Positions 15,908 to 24,077 are shown, counted from the first letter of the stretch. The stretch is DNA of 64,000 nucleotides from Azospirillum griseum (GCF_003966125.1 NZ_RXMA01000001.1:62001-126000), one strand, 5' to 3'. Program-made: numbers and translations. The notes: generated from the sequence alone by a model not told the origin.

Positions 15908-16648
15908 ATGACCCGCACCCTCTCCATCCTCCTCCTCGGTGCCGCCCTGCTGACCGCCCCCGGCGTCGTCTCGTCCGCCGCCGCGCTGGAGCCTCCGGCG
16001 GTGGTCTATGGGGTCGCCCATGTCGAGGCCGCGCTGTCCGACGCGCTGGCCCGCGTGGTGACGGTGGGGCGGCTGCAGTTGGAACTCGACACCCGCGCCA
16101 TCGAGCTGCGCGCCCCGCAGGGTGCCGGCGGTCTGGCGGTCGAGAACCTCTACTACAACGCGGTCCAGGGTCGTTTCGCCGCCGAAATCGTGGTCTCCAA
16201 CACCCGCTCGGTGGTGCGCCTGCCCATCGCGGGCCGCGCCTTCGGCGTGGTCCAGGTGCCGGTTCTGGTGCGCCGCGTGGTTCCCGGCGACATGATCGGC
16301 CCGACCGACATCGATTGGCAGGACGTGCGCGCCGACCAGACCAGCAGCGACACCGCCGCCACCGACGCCCAACTCATCGGCATGACGCCCAAGCGCGGCG
16401 TGCCCACCAACCAGCCGGTCCGTCTGCGCGATCTGCAATCGCCGCGCATGGTGGACAAGGGCGCGCTCGTCACCATCACGCTGAACACCGGCGTCCTGGC
16501 CCTCAGCACCCAGGGCAAGGCGCTGCAGGACGGCGGACGCGGCGACGTGATCCGCGTCGTCAACACCCAATCCAACCGCATCGTCGAAGCGACGGTGGCG
16601 GGTCCCAACCTGGTCGCCGTGGCAAAGCCCGGCATCGCCACGAATTGA
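15908..16648 (+). CDS. flgA: Flagellar P-ring assembly chaperone FlgA
   Basis: 246 residues with a cleavable signal peptide (LSILLLGAALLTAPGVVSSAAA). The C-terminal half is the SAF/FlgA domain (VRRVVPGDMIGPTDIDWQDVRA, then GMTPKRGVPTNQPVRLRDLQ), ending in the beta-rich ALSTQGKALQDGGRGDVIRV. FlgA assists FlgI polymerisation into the P ring in the periplasm. It lies between flgG (39 bp) and flgH (15 bp) in one operon; its client, flgI, is about 5 kb downstream, past the inserted segment. Confidence 0.93.
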   Translation: MTRTLSILLLGAALLTAPGVVSSAAALEPPAVVYGVAHVEAALSDALARVVTVGRLQLELDTRAIELRAPQGAGGLAVENLYYNAVQGRFAAEIVVSNTRSVVRLPIAGRAFGVVQVPVLVRRVVPGDMIGPTDIDWQDVRADQTSSDTAATDAQLIGMTPKRGVPTNQPVRLRDLQSPRMVDKGALVTITLNTGVLALSTQGKALQDGGRGDVIRVVNTQSNRIVEATVAGPNLVAVAKPGIATN

Positions 16649-16663
16649 TCGGAGAAAGCTCCC

Positions 16664-17422
16664 ATGTCGACCATCAAGACCGCCCTGCGCTTCGCCCTGA
16701 TCGCCACCGCCGCCGCGTCGCTGACCGCCTGCAACGCCGCCTCGCGCATCGCTGACATCGGCAAGGCCCCGGAAATGTCGCAAATCCAGGACCCGCAGGC
16801 CCGCACCGGCTATCAGCCCGTCAGCCTGCCGATGCCGACCCCGCTGCCGACGGAGCGCAACCCGAATTCGCTGTGGCGCACCGGGGCCAAGGCCTTCTTC
16901 AAGGACCAGCGCGCCAACAAGGTGGGCGACATCCTGACCATCAACATCTCCATCGACGATCAGGCCAAGCTGGCCAACGAAAGCAAGCGGTCGCGCGCCA
17001 ACTCCGACAAGGCCGGGATGCCCAACCTGTTCGGTCTGGAAGGGGCCACGCTGAACCGCGTCCTGCCCGCCGGGGCCTCGGCCTCCAGCCTGGTCGACCT
17101 GTCCAGCTCGACCGCCAACGACGGCAAGGGGTCGGTGGACCGCAACGAAAAGATCGCGCTGAAGGTCGCGGCGCTGGTCACGCAAACCCTGCCGAACGGC
17201 AATCTGGTCATCCAGGGCCATCAGGAGGTCCGCGTGAACTATGAACTGCGCGACCTGCAGATCACCGGCGTGATCCGCCCCGAAGACATCACCGCCCAGA
17301 ACACCCTGAGCTACGAAAAGATCGCCGAGGCCCGCATCTCCTACGGCGGGCGCGGCCAGATCACCGACGTGCAGCAGCCGCGCTACGGCCAGCAGCTCTA
17401 CGACATCATCATGCCGTTCTGA
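16664..17422 (+). CDS. flgH: Flagellar L-ring lipoprotein FlgH
   Basis: 252 residues. The lipobox LTAC (Cys24) follows a hydrophobic leader, so it is an outer-membrane lipoprotein. Family motifs include SLWRTGAKAFFKDQRANKVGDILTI (split by shorter runs), NGNLVIQGHQEVRVNYELR and the end GQQLYDIIMPF. FlgH forms the L ring around the distal rod. It is last of flgFGAH and followed by a hairpin; the next genes belong to the inserted restriction-modification segment on the other strand. Confidence 0.96.
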   Translation: MSTIKTALRFALIATAAASLTACNAASRIADIGKAPEMSQIQDPQARTGYQPVSLPMPTPLPTERNPNSLWRTGAKAFFKDQRANKVGDILTINISIDDQAKLANESKRSRANSDKAGMPNLFGLEGATLNRVLPAGASASSLVDLSSSTANDGKGSVDRNEKIALKVAALVTQTLPNGNLVIQGHQEVRVNYELRDLQITGVIRPEDITAQNTLSYEKIAEARISYGGRGQITDVQQPRYGQQLYDIIMPF

Positions 17423-17449
17423 TCGGCAGCCTCACCAACCATCCACCCC

Positions 17450-17485
17450 AAAGGACCGGACGGCGGCAACGCCCTCCGGCCCTTT
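17450..17485 (+). terminator. Terminator after flgH
   Basis: AAAGGACCGGA (17450-17460) pairs with TCCGGCCCTTT (17475-17485) over 11 bp with one mismatch, 27 bp after the flgH stop. Confidence 0.6.
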
Positions 17486-17555
17486 GCGGTGTCCGGGTCA
17501 TTCTTGCCGGGCGGCGTCTTCTGCCGGGACGGATTCTGCCGGGGGTGTGGGAAGG

Positions 17556-18410
17556 TCAAACGGCCAGATCGAGCGGAAGATCGGACAGGTCTTTCAAACG
17601 CCGTCCATTGACCATGATCGCCAACATCTCCGCCGCGTCGTCGTACCCCAGGTCAGCGACCGCCGCCTGGAGTTCGTACAAGGCGAAGTGATAGACGCAA
17701 TCAATGTCCCCGGTCCCCAACGCGATGGAGGCCAACCGGCTGGGCAGCGGCTCGGCGGTTGTCACCACGACGTGCGGCAAGCGCCCCTTGCGGTTGCGGA
17801 CCAGATTGAGCGCTTCGGAGCGCGCGTTCTGCGCCCGATCGCTGCGGATCGTCCATTTGCACGACACGCTGGCGTGCAGCAGCGGCTTGCCGCCATTGAC
17901 CGCGCGCAAGCTGGACAGGGTCGCCACCCGATCATCCACCAGACGGTCATGGACGTTGATGGCAGCCTCCGACTCCGGCTCCCGAACCACAACGATGTCC
18001 GGGGTGATCGTGTAGTCGCTGCCCAAAGCCGCCGCCAATTCGGGATCCTGGCGCGCGGCGTTATCCAGCGCGATCAAGTGGGCGTATTGTTCGTACTTGG
18101 CGATTTCCAATCGGTTGCGCCCGGACACCCGGCGCACGTCCCATTGCCCCGGGCGCAAATGCCCGAGAGTCAGAAACGTGTTGCGCAGGAAGTCGGCGCA
18201 CAACCCCTCAAACTGGTTGCCGGAGGTCTGCCCAGCGATCCGCTCGCCAACGGTCTGCGCGTCCAACCGCTCCGCGATGCCACGGGCCAACGCTTTGCTG
18301 ATGGCGCTGTCCTTGTCCGCGTTGCTGACCACGCCCGCCGCGTTGGTGGTGAGGGTGGATTCGCGCAGGGCGGCGTGGAAGGCCCGGCGGGCTTCGGCGA
18401 ACACCGTCAT
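17556..18410 (-). CDS. NgoMIV-family type II restriction endonuclease
   Basis: 284 residues from ATG 18410, close to NgoMIV itself (286). From memory the match to NgoMIV is extensive: GQTSGNQFEGLCADFLRNTF, ELAAALGSDYTITPDIVV, CKWTIRSDRAQNARSEALN, and the end DLPLDLAV. The catalytic Asp (TPDI), the S-C-K element and the Glu 14 residues after that Lys (QNARSE) are all present, as is the RSDR recognition segment. NgoMIV cuts G/CCGGC, so the same specificity is expected. The start overlaps the methyltransferase stop by 4 bp (ATGA), so it is translated after the methylase. It appears intact. Confidence 0.93.
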   Translation of the reverse strand: MTVFAEARRAFHAALRESTLTTNAAGVVSNADKDSAISKALARGIAERLDAQTVGERIAGQTSGNQFEGLCADFLRNTFLTLGHLRPGQWDVRRVSGRNRLEIAKYEQYAHLIALDNAARQDPELAAALGSDYTITPDIVVVREPESEAAINVHDRLVDDRVATLSSLRAVNGGKPLLHASVSCKWTIRSDRAQNARSEALNLVRNRKGRLPHVVVTTAEPLPSRLASIALGTGDIDCVYHFALYELQAAVADLGYDDAAEMLAIMVNGRRLKDLSDLPLDLAV

Positions 18411-19366
18411 GACGCCACCCGCAGCGATGACCGCGCCGCCAGCGCCACCCCGATCCGCCGGGCCACCGCTTCGGCCACCGGCGGTGGAAAGGCGTTGCCG
18501 ATCTGCCGATAGGCCGCCGTTTTGCGGCCGGAAAAGCGCCAATCGTCTGGAAAACCCTGAATCAACGCCGCCATGCGCGGGGTCAGGCGCGGCATGCCAA
18601 CAAAGTCACGCGGCGGTGCCTCGTCCCACAACCCCATGCCATCGACTCCCAGCAGCGCCCAGGCCCGCTTGGCACGCGTCGGCCCCAGATCCGGGCCGCC
18701 ATGTTTTTTGGAACCGCCAACCAAGGTCGGCGCAATGCTGCCCGCCTGCTCCCGCCAGCGATCCGCCCCCCGCCACCCGTTGGCCGCCATCAGCGGGTGC
18801 AGCAACGCGCCAACCGTCGGAGGCTGGGTTTTCGATGGGTCAGGCCAGGAAAAATGCTCCGCCCGATCCTTGCGAATCCCCACGAACACCACGCGGGGGC
18901 GAAGCTGAGACACCCCGAAATCCGATGCGTTCAACAACCGCCACCCGGGCGCGTAACCCAGTTGCCCCAGTTGTTTTTCCACCTTGGTCCGGTAGTCCTC
19001 GAACACAGCGTCCAGCAGGCCCCGGACATTTTCAAGCATCACCGCTTGGGGGCGGATTTCATCAACCAGGCGCAGCGCCTCGGGAAACAGATCACGCTCA
19101 TCATCAGCCCCAAGCTGTTTGCCCGCCTTGGAAAAGGGTGGGCATGGAACCCCACCGGCCAGCAGATCGACCCCCCTGTAGGGCCGCCCGTCGAACGCCC
19201 GCAGATCGCCCTCGATGACGTTCCACTGCGGACGGTTCAGACGCAAGGTGGCGCAAGCCGCCGACTCGATCTCCACCAAAGCGGCGTGATCGAAGCCGGC
19301 ACGCTCCAGCCCCAACGCCTGCCCACCGGCTCCGGCGCAGATTTCCAGCGATGTGAAACGGCTCAT
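18407..19366 (-). CDS. DNA cytosine-C5 methyltransferase, partner of the NgoMIV-type nuclease
   Basis: 319 residues from ATG 19366 (GAGGATGAG upstream). C5-methylase motifs are in order: I (ICAGAGGQALGLERAGF), IV with the catalytic Cys (GGVPCPPFSKAG), VI (MLENV), VIII (QLRPRVVFVG), and IX-X (IQGFPDDW, RQIGNAFPPPVAEAV). The recognition region between VIII and IX is short. Coupling to the nuclease gene implies it protects GCCGGC; such sites do occur in the window (for example 41-46, 1792-1797, 14629-14634), so methylation would be needed. It is divergent from the cysteine peptidase gene. Confidence 0.93.
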   Translation of the reverse strand: MSRFTSLEICAGAGGQALGLERAGFDHAALVEIESAACATLRLNRPQWNVIEGDLRAFDGRPYRGVDLLAGGVPCPPFSKAGKQLGADDERDLFPEALRLVDEIRPQAVMLENVRGLLDAVFEDYRTKVEKQLGQLGYAPGWRLLNASDFGVSQLRPRVVFVGIRKDRAEHFSWPDPSKTQPPTVGALLHPLMAANGWRGADRWREQAGSIAPTLVGGSKKHGGPDLGPTRAKRAWALLGVDGMGLWDEAPPRDFVGMPRLTPRMAALIQGFPDDWRFSGRKTAAYRQIGNAFPPPVAEAVARRIGVALAARSSLRVAS

Positions 19367-19535
19367 CTCATCCTCGGATCGTGTCCGGTTTGATGCCCGA
19401 TGCCGGTCTGGATGGCAAGCCACGCGGCACGACGCACACACCCTCTTTACAGCCCGGCGAATCGAATCAACCATCAAGGGAGTTTCATCGGCGAATCATT
19501 CCCAACACGACGCATCCGCAGAACGGACACCGACC

Positions 19536-20324
19536 ATGCCCGATCAATCGCTTTCCTATGTGCTGAATTGCATTCCCTCCCGCGAGCCACAACGCGATTG
19601 GTCCTGGCAGGCGGCGTTGGACGCTGGGACGGTGCAGGCGCTGTCCTCCAGCGCGTTGCCGGACTCGGTGGATCTGCGCAACCCGGATTGGACCGTCAGC
19701 AACCAGGGCCAGACCGGGGCCTGCGTCGGCTTTGCCACGGCGGACGGGTTGCTGCGCTACCACTTCACCAAAAAGGGCGCGATCGGATTCGACACCCGGC
19801 TGTCGGCGCGCTTCATCTGGATGGCCGACAAGGAAACCGACACGCTGACCAGCTACCCCACCACCTTCATCGAGCAGGAGGGGACCGAGGTCAAACGCGC
19901 GCTCGACATCGCCCGGACCTATGGCTGCGCGCTGGAAGACGATCTGCCGCTGCACGGCGCGCTGTGGCAGGGCACGGCGCAGGATTTCTACACCAAGGCG
20001 GCGCGCTTCAAGATTCGCAGCTACCACAATCTTGGGGTCAATCTGTCCGTGTGGCGCAAGTGGTTGGCCACCGGTGGGCCGATCATCAGCCGACTCGTCG
20101 TCGATTCGACCTGGATGAAAGCCGGGGCACGCGGCGAACTGATTCGGTACAACGCGGACACGGCGGGCGGCGGACACGCGGTGTGCATCGTCGGCTACCG
20201 GGCCGATGGGGCCTTCATCATCCGCAACAGCTGGTCGGAGGCATGGGGCGACAAGGGTTTTGTCTACGCCAGCCCCGATTACATGCGCGCCGCGTTCAGC
20301 GAGGGGTATGGCATCATCGCCTGA
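19536..20324 (+). CDS. Papain-like (C1A-type) cysteine peptidase
   Basis: 262 residues from ATG 19536. The papain triad is visible: Gln and Cys in NQGQTGACVGFATADGLLRY, His in GGGHAVCIVGY, and Asn in IIRNSWSEAWGDKGFVY. There is no signal peptide and only ~40 residues before the catalytic core, so no papain-type propeptide; a cytoplasmic, constitutively mature enzyme is expected. The substrate is unknown. It is transcribed divergently from the methyltransferase gene across a 170-bp gap and is followed at once by a 25-bp-arm hairpin. It appears to belong to the same inserted segment. Confidence 0.85.
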   Translation: MPDQSLSYVLNCIPSREPQRDWSWQAALDAGTVQALSSSALPDSVDLRNPDWTVSNQGQTGACVGFATADGLLRYHFTKKGAIGFDTRLSARFIWMADKETDTLTSYPTTFIEQEGTEVKRALDIARTYGCALEDDLPLHGALWQGTAQDFYTKAARFKIRSYHNLGVNLSVWRKWLATGGPIISRLVVDSTWMKAGARGELIRYNADTAGGGHAVCIVGYRADGAFIIRNSWSEAWGDKGFVYASPDYMRAAFSEGYGIIA

Positions 20325-20349
20325 ACACCAGCACTGTCGAAGCGCAGCG

Positions 20350-20410
20350 GCCCATCACAACGCAACAGCGCGCGGGGAAGGTCCTCGCGCGCTGTTGCGT
20401 TGTGATGGGC
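20350..20410. repeat. Perfect inverted repeat, 25-bp arms
   Basis: The left arm at 20350-20374 (begins GCCCATCACAACGC) and the right arm at 20386-20410 (ends GCGTTGTGATGGGC) are exact complements around an 11-nt loop whose ends can pair further. It lies 25 bp after the peptidase stop and has no following T-run. It may act as a terminator, a transcript stabiliser or an element end. Confidence 0.85.
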
Positions 20411-20477
20411 ATGCCATAGACAGACACGGCGCGCACGTCCCCGGACGGATGTCCTCCGGAACGAGCGCCGCCGCTGT

Positions 20478-20897
20478 TCAGTCGTCGCGTTGGGTCCGTT
20501 CCATCCGTTCGTGGCGCTCCTGGGCTTCCAGGCTCAGCGTCGCGATCGGGCGGGCGTCGAGGCGGCGCACCGAAATCGGGTCGCCGGTTTCCTCACAATA
20601 GCCAAAGCTGCCATCGGCGATCCGGCCCAACGCAGCGTCAATCTTTGAGATCAGCTTGCGTTCGCGGTCGCGGGTGCGCAGTTCCAGGGCACGGTCGGTT
20701 TCCGCCGACGCGCGGTCGGCGATATCCGGCTCCTGAATCCCGCCTTCCTGAAGGCTGTTCAATGTTTCAGTGGATTCAGCCAGCAGTTCGGCGCGCCAGC
20801 GCACGAGCTTCCGGCGGAAATACTCCACCATCGTCGGGTTCATGAACTCCTCGTCTTCCGACGGGGAGTAGTTCTCTGGCAGCAGCGACGACGTCAT
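20478..20897 (-). CDS. dksA: DksA/TraR-family RNA polymerase-binding regulator
   Basis: 139 residues from ATG 20897. The coiled-coil tip keeps the two acidic residues DIADRAS (Asp58, Asp61) that reach the polymerase active site with ppGpp. The zinc-finger region is reduced: GYCEETGDPISVRRLDARP contains the protein's only cysteine (Cys101), as in other alphaproteobacterial DksA proteins. It ends AQERHERMERTQRDD. It sits between the inserted segment and fliX on the same strand as fliX, a position common in flagellar loci of this group. Confidence 0.9.
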   Translation of the reverse strand: MTSSLLPENYSPSEDEEFMNPTMVEYFRRKLVRWRAELLAESTETLNSLQEGGIQEPDIADRASAETDRALELRTRDRERKLISKIDAALGRIADGSFGYCEETGDPISVRRLDARPIATLSLEAQERHERMERTQRDD

Positions 20898-21140
20898 CCG
20901 AGAGCATCCAACGCGAAAAGGGGTGATCCGGGCGGCGCGGAGTATAGGCAGCCCTTGCCGGGACCGCAACCCTATGGTTTGCCCGGACAACGACCAAACA
21001 AGCCGTTGGAATAAAAAAGAATTGTGACTGTGATGATCACGACACCTCACGATCCGGCGATCCAGGATGACCCACACGCGGCGGAGGGACCACAAGGGTC
21101 AGGGCGCAGGGCCGCCGATCACACAGACGGCCCCACATGA

Positions 21141-21569
21141 TCAGGAGGTGAGTTTGGCCAACTCAACCTGGGCGCGCAAGTCGATCTCATCCAGGATTTC
21201 GGCGAGATCCGGATCATCCACCTGGGCGCGGCGCGACTGGACGACCTTGGCCAACTCCACCAGCTTCTGACTGGAGAGCGTGCCGGAAAGAAGGCCGTGC
21301 TGAATTTCCTCCAGCTTGTCCAACATCTCTTCCGCACGCATTTTCCCGCGCGAGGCGCGGGCGGTCGCGTCGTCGGTCGCGTCCACCTCTTGCAAGGCGA
21401 GCACACCGGAAACACCGCTCATCGACGCGGTTGCGGTGACGCCATGGGCGGCGGCACCGGTCTCGCCAACCAGTTGCTTGGAGAACGCGGCACCGGCCGT
21501 GCTGTCGGCCTTGCCGGTTCGGCGCACCGTACCGCTGGCTCGTGTTTTGCCGGGGCCTTCGACTTTCAT
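21141..21569 (-). CDS. fliX: FliX, class II flagellar assembly regulator
   Basis: 142 residues from ATG 21569. It begins MKVEGPGKTRASGTVRR, a recognisable FliX start, then a variable Ala/Gly stretch, then the conserved helical C-terminus (MLDKLEEIQHGLLSG, SQKLVELAKVVQSRR, LAEILDEIDLRAQVELAKL). In Caulobacter, FliX couples hook-basal-body assembly to FlbD, the enhancer-binding activator of sigma54 flagellar genes. It is divergent from flgI, and the shared 233-bp region holds both a sigma54 promoter and an ftr-like site. No flbD lies in the window. Confidence 0.9.
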   Translation of the reverse strand: MKVEGPGKTRASGTVRRTGKADSTAGAAFSKQLVGETGAAAHGVTATASMSGVSGVLALQEVDATDDATARASRGKMRAEEMLDKLEEIQHGLLSGTLSSQKLVELAKVVQSRRAQVDDPDLAEILDEIDLRAQVELAKLTS

Positions 21570-21640
21570 GATCCGTGCGACCGTTTGCGTGAGAAGAAGG
21601 ACGCGGTCAACGCGCGTACCATAGATGATGCAACCTTATC

Positions 21641-21679
21641 ACCCGGTCAAGCCTTGCCGCAATCGGGCAAAAATTGCCG
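21641..21679. promoter_or_regulatory. ftr-like enhancer sites between fliX and flgI
   Basis: CGGGCAAAAATTGCCG (21664-21679) matches the motif ahead of fliK and flgF. A weaker copy, CCCGGTCAAGCCTTGCCG, lies about 20 bp upstream. The main site is centred about 108 bp before the predicted flgI start point. Confidence 0.6.
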
Positions 21680-21752
21680 CCCGGATGGGACAAACCCGCA
21701 CAGCAACAAGCTTTTTTGCGCGACCATGGCGGAATGCAGCGCTCCGGCGCGC

Positions 21753-21768
21753 TGGCACGGCTTTTGAA
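21753..21768 (+). promoter_or_regulatory. Sigma54 promoter of flgI
   Basis: TGGCACGGCTTTTGAA has the -24 GG at 21754-21755 and a -12 GA (consensus GC) at 21766-21767 with the correct 10-bp gap. It lies 34 bp before the flgI ATG. Confidence 0.72.
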
Positions 21769-21802
21769 TATATCCGTTTGCCCGTTCAGGAGTGCCCGCA
21801 AC

Positions 21803-22945
21803 ATGCTGTCCCGACCCTTCACCGTTCTGCGCCGCACCGTCACCATCATCGCCGCCGCTCTGCTGCTGGCGGTCAGCCTGCCCACAACGCCGGTTGAAGC
21901 CGCGTCGGCCCGTATCAAGGACGTCGTCGATGTCGAAGGCGTGCGCGACAACATGCTGATCGGGTATGGTCTGGTCGTCGGCCTGAACGGCACCGGCGAC
22001 AGCCTGAACAACTCGCCCTTCACCGAACAGAGCCTGACCGGCATGCTGGAACGGATGGGCGTGAACACGCGCGGCACCAACATGCGCACCAAGAATGTGG
22101 CGGCGGTGATGGTGACGGCCACGCTCCAGGCCTACGCCGCGCAGGGCACGCGGATTGACGTGTCGGTGTCGGCCATGGGCGACAGCAAGAGCCTGTTGGG
22201 CGGGACCCTGCTCGTCACCCCGCTGATGGGTGCCGATGGCGAGGTGTATGCCGTGGCGCAAGGCCCCATCGCGGTGTCCGGCTTTTCCGCCCAAGGTCAG
22301 GGGGCGAGCGTGACGCGCGGTGTTCCCACCGCCGGGCGCATCTCCTCCGGGGCGATCGTGGAGCGCGAGATCCAGTTCTCGTTGGCCGAACTGCCGGTGC
22401 TGCGCCTCAGCCTGCGCAACCCCGATTTCACCACCGCCCAGCGGGTCGCCACCGCGATCAACATCCAATTGCGCGGCAACCGCGCCCAGGCGACCGATCC
22501 GTCGTCGGTGTTGCTCAACGTGCCCGATGCCCGGCGCGGCGACGTCGTCGGCCTCATCACCGAGATCGAGCAGCTCCGCATCACCCCGGATCAGGTGGCC
22601 CGCGTCGTGGTCGACGAAAAGTCCGGCGTCATCGTGATGGGCGAGAATGTCCGCATCTCCACCGTCGCCATCGCCCAGGGCAACCTGACCATCCGCATCA
22701 CCGAGACCCCGCAGGTCAGCCAGCCCGGCCCGTTCAGCCAGGGTCAGACCGCCGTGGTCCCGCGCACCGACATCCAGGTGGACGAGCAATCGAACAATCG
22801 GCTGGCGGTGATGAATTCCGGGGTGACTCTGCAAGAGTTGGTACAATCCTTGAATGCTCTGGGTGTGGGACCACGGGACATGATCGCCATCCTTCAGTCG
22901 ATCAAGGCCGCCGGTGCCCTGCAAGCCGAGATCGAGGTGATATGA
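21803..22945 (+). CDS. flgI: Flagellar P-ring protein FlgI
   Basis: 380 residues from ATG 21803, with AGGAG 10 bp upstream. The signal peptide (TIIAAALLLAVSLPTTPVEAA) precedes the mature start SARIKDVVDVEGVRDNML. Signatures include IGYGLVVGLNGTGDS, TSLxGML-like SLTGMLERMGV, MRTKNVAAVMVTATL and the end LVQSLNALGVGPRDMIAIL. FlgI polymerises into the periplasmic P ring with FlgA help. It overlaps the next gene by 4 bp and heads an operon flgI-flgJ-flgN. Confidence 0.97.
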   Translation: MLSRPFTVLRRTVTIIAAALLLAVSLPTTPVEAASARIKDVVDVEGVRDNMLIGYGLVVGLNGTGDSLNNSPFTEQSLTGMLERMGVNTRGTNMRTKNVAAVMVTATLQAYAAQGTRIDVSVSAMGDSKSLLGGTLLVTPLMGADGEVYAVAQGPIAVSGFSAQGQGASVTRGVPTAGRISSGAIVEREIQFSLAELPVLRLSLRNPDFTTAQRVATAINIQLRGNRAQATDPSSVLLNVPDARRGDVVGLITEIEQLRITPDQVARVVVDEKSGVIVMGENVRISTVAIAQGNLTIRITETPQVSQPGPFSQGQTAVVPRTDIQVDEQSNNRLAVMNSGVTLQELVQSLNALGVGPRDMIAILQSIKAAGALQAEIEVI

Positions 22946-23322
22946 TGGACCTGACCCCCGCCCTGCCCACCGCCGCAGCGCCCCGCCTGCCGACGTTGAT
23001 CGAACGGGCCAAGGCCGAGGGGTTCGGCGTCCGCACCGAGGCAAAAACCGCCGATCTGGAAGCCAAGATCGCCCCGGCAAAGGTTGCCCAGCTCCGCAAA
23101 TCCGCCAACGAGTTCGAAGCCACCTTCGTCAGCCAGATGCTGGGCCACATGTTCGACGGCATCGGCACCGACGAAACCTTTGGCGGCGGGCGCGGCGAGG
23201 AAATGTTCAAGCCGATGCTGGTCGAACAGTTCGGCAAGCAAGTCGTCCAACGCGGCGGTCTTGGCATCGCCAATCAGGTCTATCACGAGCTTTTGCGCGC
23301 CCAGGAGGCCAGCCATGGATAA
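22942..23322 (+). CDS. flgJ: Rod-binding protein, FlgJ N-terminal type
   Basis: 126 residues. The conserved core is LRKSANEFEATFVSQMLGHMF, then FGGGRGEEMFKPMLVEQFGK and GGLGIANQVYHELLR, which is the rod-scaffold domain of FlgJ. The muramidase domain found in enterobacterial FlgJ is absent, as usual in alphaproteobacteria, so a separate hydrolase must open the wall for the rod. The start overlaps flgI by 4 bp; ATG 22945 is an equal alternative. The next gene overlaps it by 8 bp. Confidence 0.88.
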   Translation: MMDLTPALPTAAAPRLPTLIERAKAEGFGVRTEAKTADLEAKIAPAKVAQLRKSANEFEATFVSQMLGHMFDGIGTDETFGGGRGEEMFKPMLVEQFGKQVVQRGGLGIANQVYHELLRAQEASHG

Positions 23323-23827
23323 GGTCGACGTCCGCTTTCCCCAACCCGCCAAGGCCCCGATCACCAACCTCCCGAAAAACGCGCTGGAACGGGCCACGGC
23401 GCTGGTGTCGTTGATGGGACGCATGACCAGCCTGCTGCAGCGGGAAACCGCCGCCGTGAAGGCGCGCCGTCCCGCCAGCGAACTGGCCCAATTCATCAAA
23501 GAGAAACAGCCGATGGCCTTGGTGTATGAAGACGTGTCCCGCGCCCTGCGCGTCGATCGCGAGGGCATGCGCAACCTGCCCGACGATCTGAAGGCCGCGC
23601 TGAAGGAAGCGGCGGGCGCGCTCTACGCCGCCACGGCGGAGAACGCAGAGACTTTGCAGATGAACAGCGCGGCGCAAAAAATCATCGTGGACACCATGGT
23701 CAGTGTCGTCACAAAGGCGCAAAAGGCCCCGACCACCGCCTACGCCGCTCATATGGGCGGCGGGCGCGGCTACAGCCCGCCCCCCCATGGCACGCGGGCG
23801 TCCGCCGCCCTCAACACACGGCTGTGA
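23315..23827 (+). CDS. FlgN-like flagellar protein (probable hook-filament junction chaperone)
   Basis: 170 residues from ATG 23315, with a perfect AGGAGG 6 bp upstream. It is helical throughout: RATALVSLMGRMTSLLQRET, MALVYEDVSRALRVDREGM, LKEAAGALYAATAENAETLQ. This layout is typical of FlgN-type export chaperones for FlgK and FlgL. Sequence identity with characterised FlgN cannot be judged here, so position after flgJ carries much of the call. It is last of the operon and followed by a hairpin terminator. Confidence 0.6.
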   Translation: MDKVDVRFPQPAKAPITNLPKNALERATALVSLMGRMTSLLQRETAAVKARRPASELAQFIKEKQPMALVYEDVSRALRVDREGMRNLPDDLKAALKEAAGALYAATAENAETLQMNSAAQKIIVDTMVSVVTKAQKAPTTAYAAHMGGGRGYSPPPHGTRASAALNTRL

Positions 23828-23952
23828 TCCGCGTTTTGCGCGTGGCGGCCTCCTGGATTTGACGCAGCGCACACACGTCTTGGGTGTGGTCTTATGGGGG
23901 TGATCCGCCAGTTTTGTGGATCCTCTAAGCTGAAACTCCCGAATCCTCTCGG

Positions 23953-23985
23953 GAAGGCCGCACCGCAAGGAGCGGCCTTCATTTT
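23953..23985 (+). terminator. Rho-independent terminator of flgI-flgJ-flgN
   Basis: GAAGGCCGC (23953-23961) pairs with GCGGCCTTC (23972-23980) and is followed by ATTTTG. Confidence 0.75.
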
Positions 23986-24077
23986 GTCGGCCCCAGGCCA
24001 AACCGCAGGCGACCAGCGCAGCCGACGGTCTGGAACGAACCGGTAGCGGCAAGAAGAGCCGGTTCCGATGGTTGCAC

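Noticed and set aside
17556..20324. GCCGGC avoidance as a sign of long residence of the restriction system
   Set aside because: Several GCCGGC sites are visible, and in the first 2.8 kb I saw two, close to what base composition would allow. A genome-wide count is needed before any claim.
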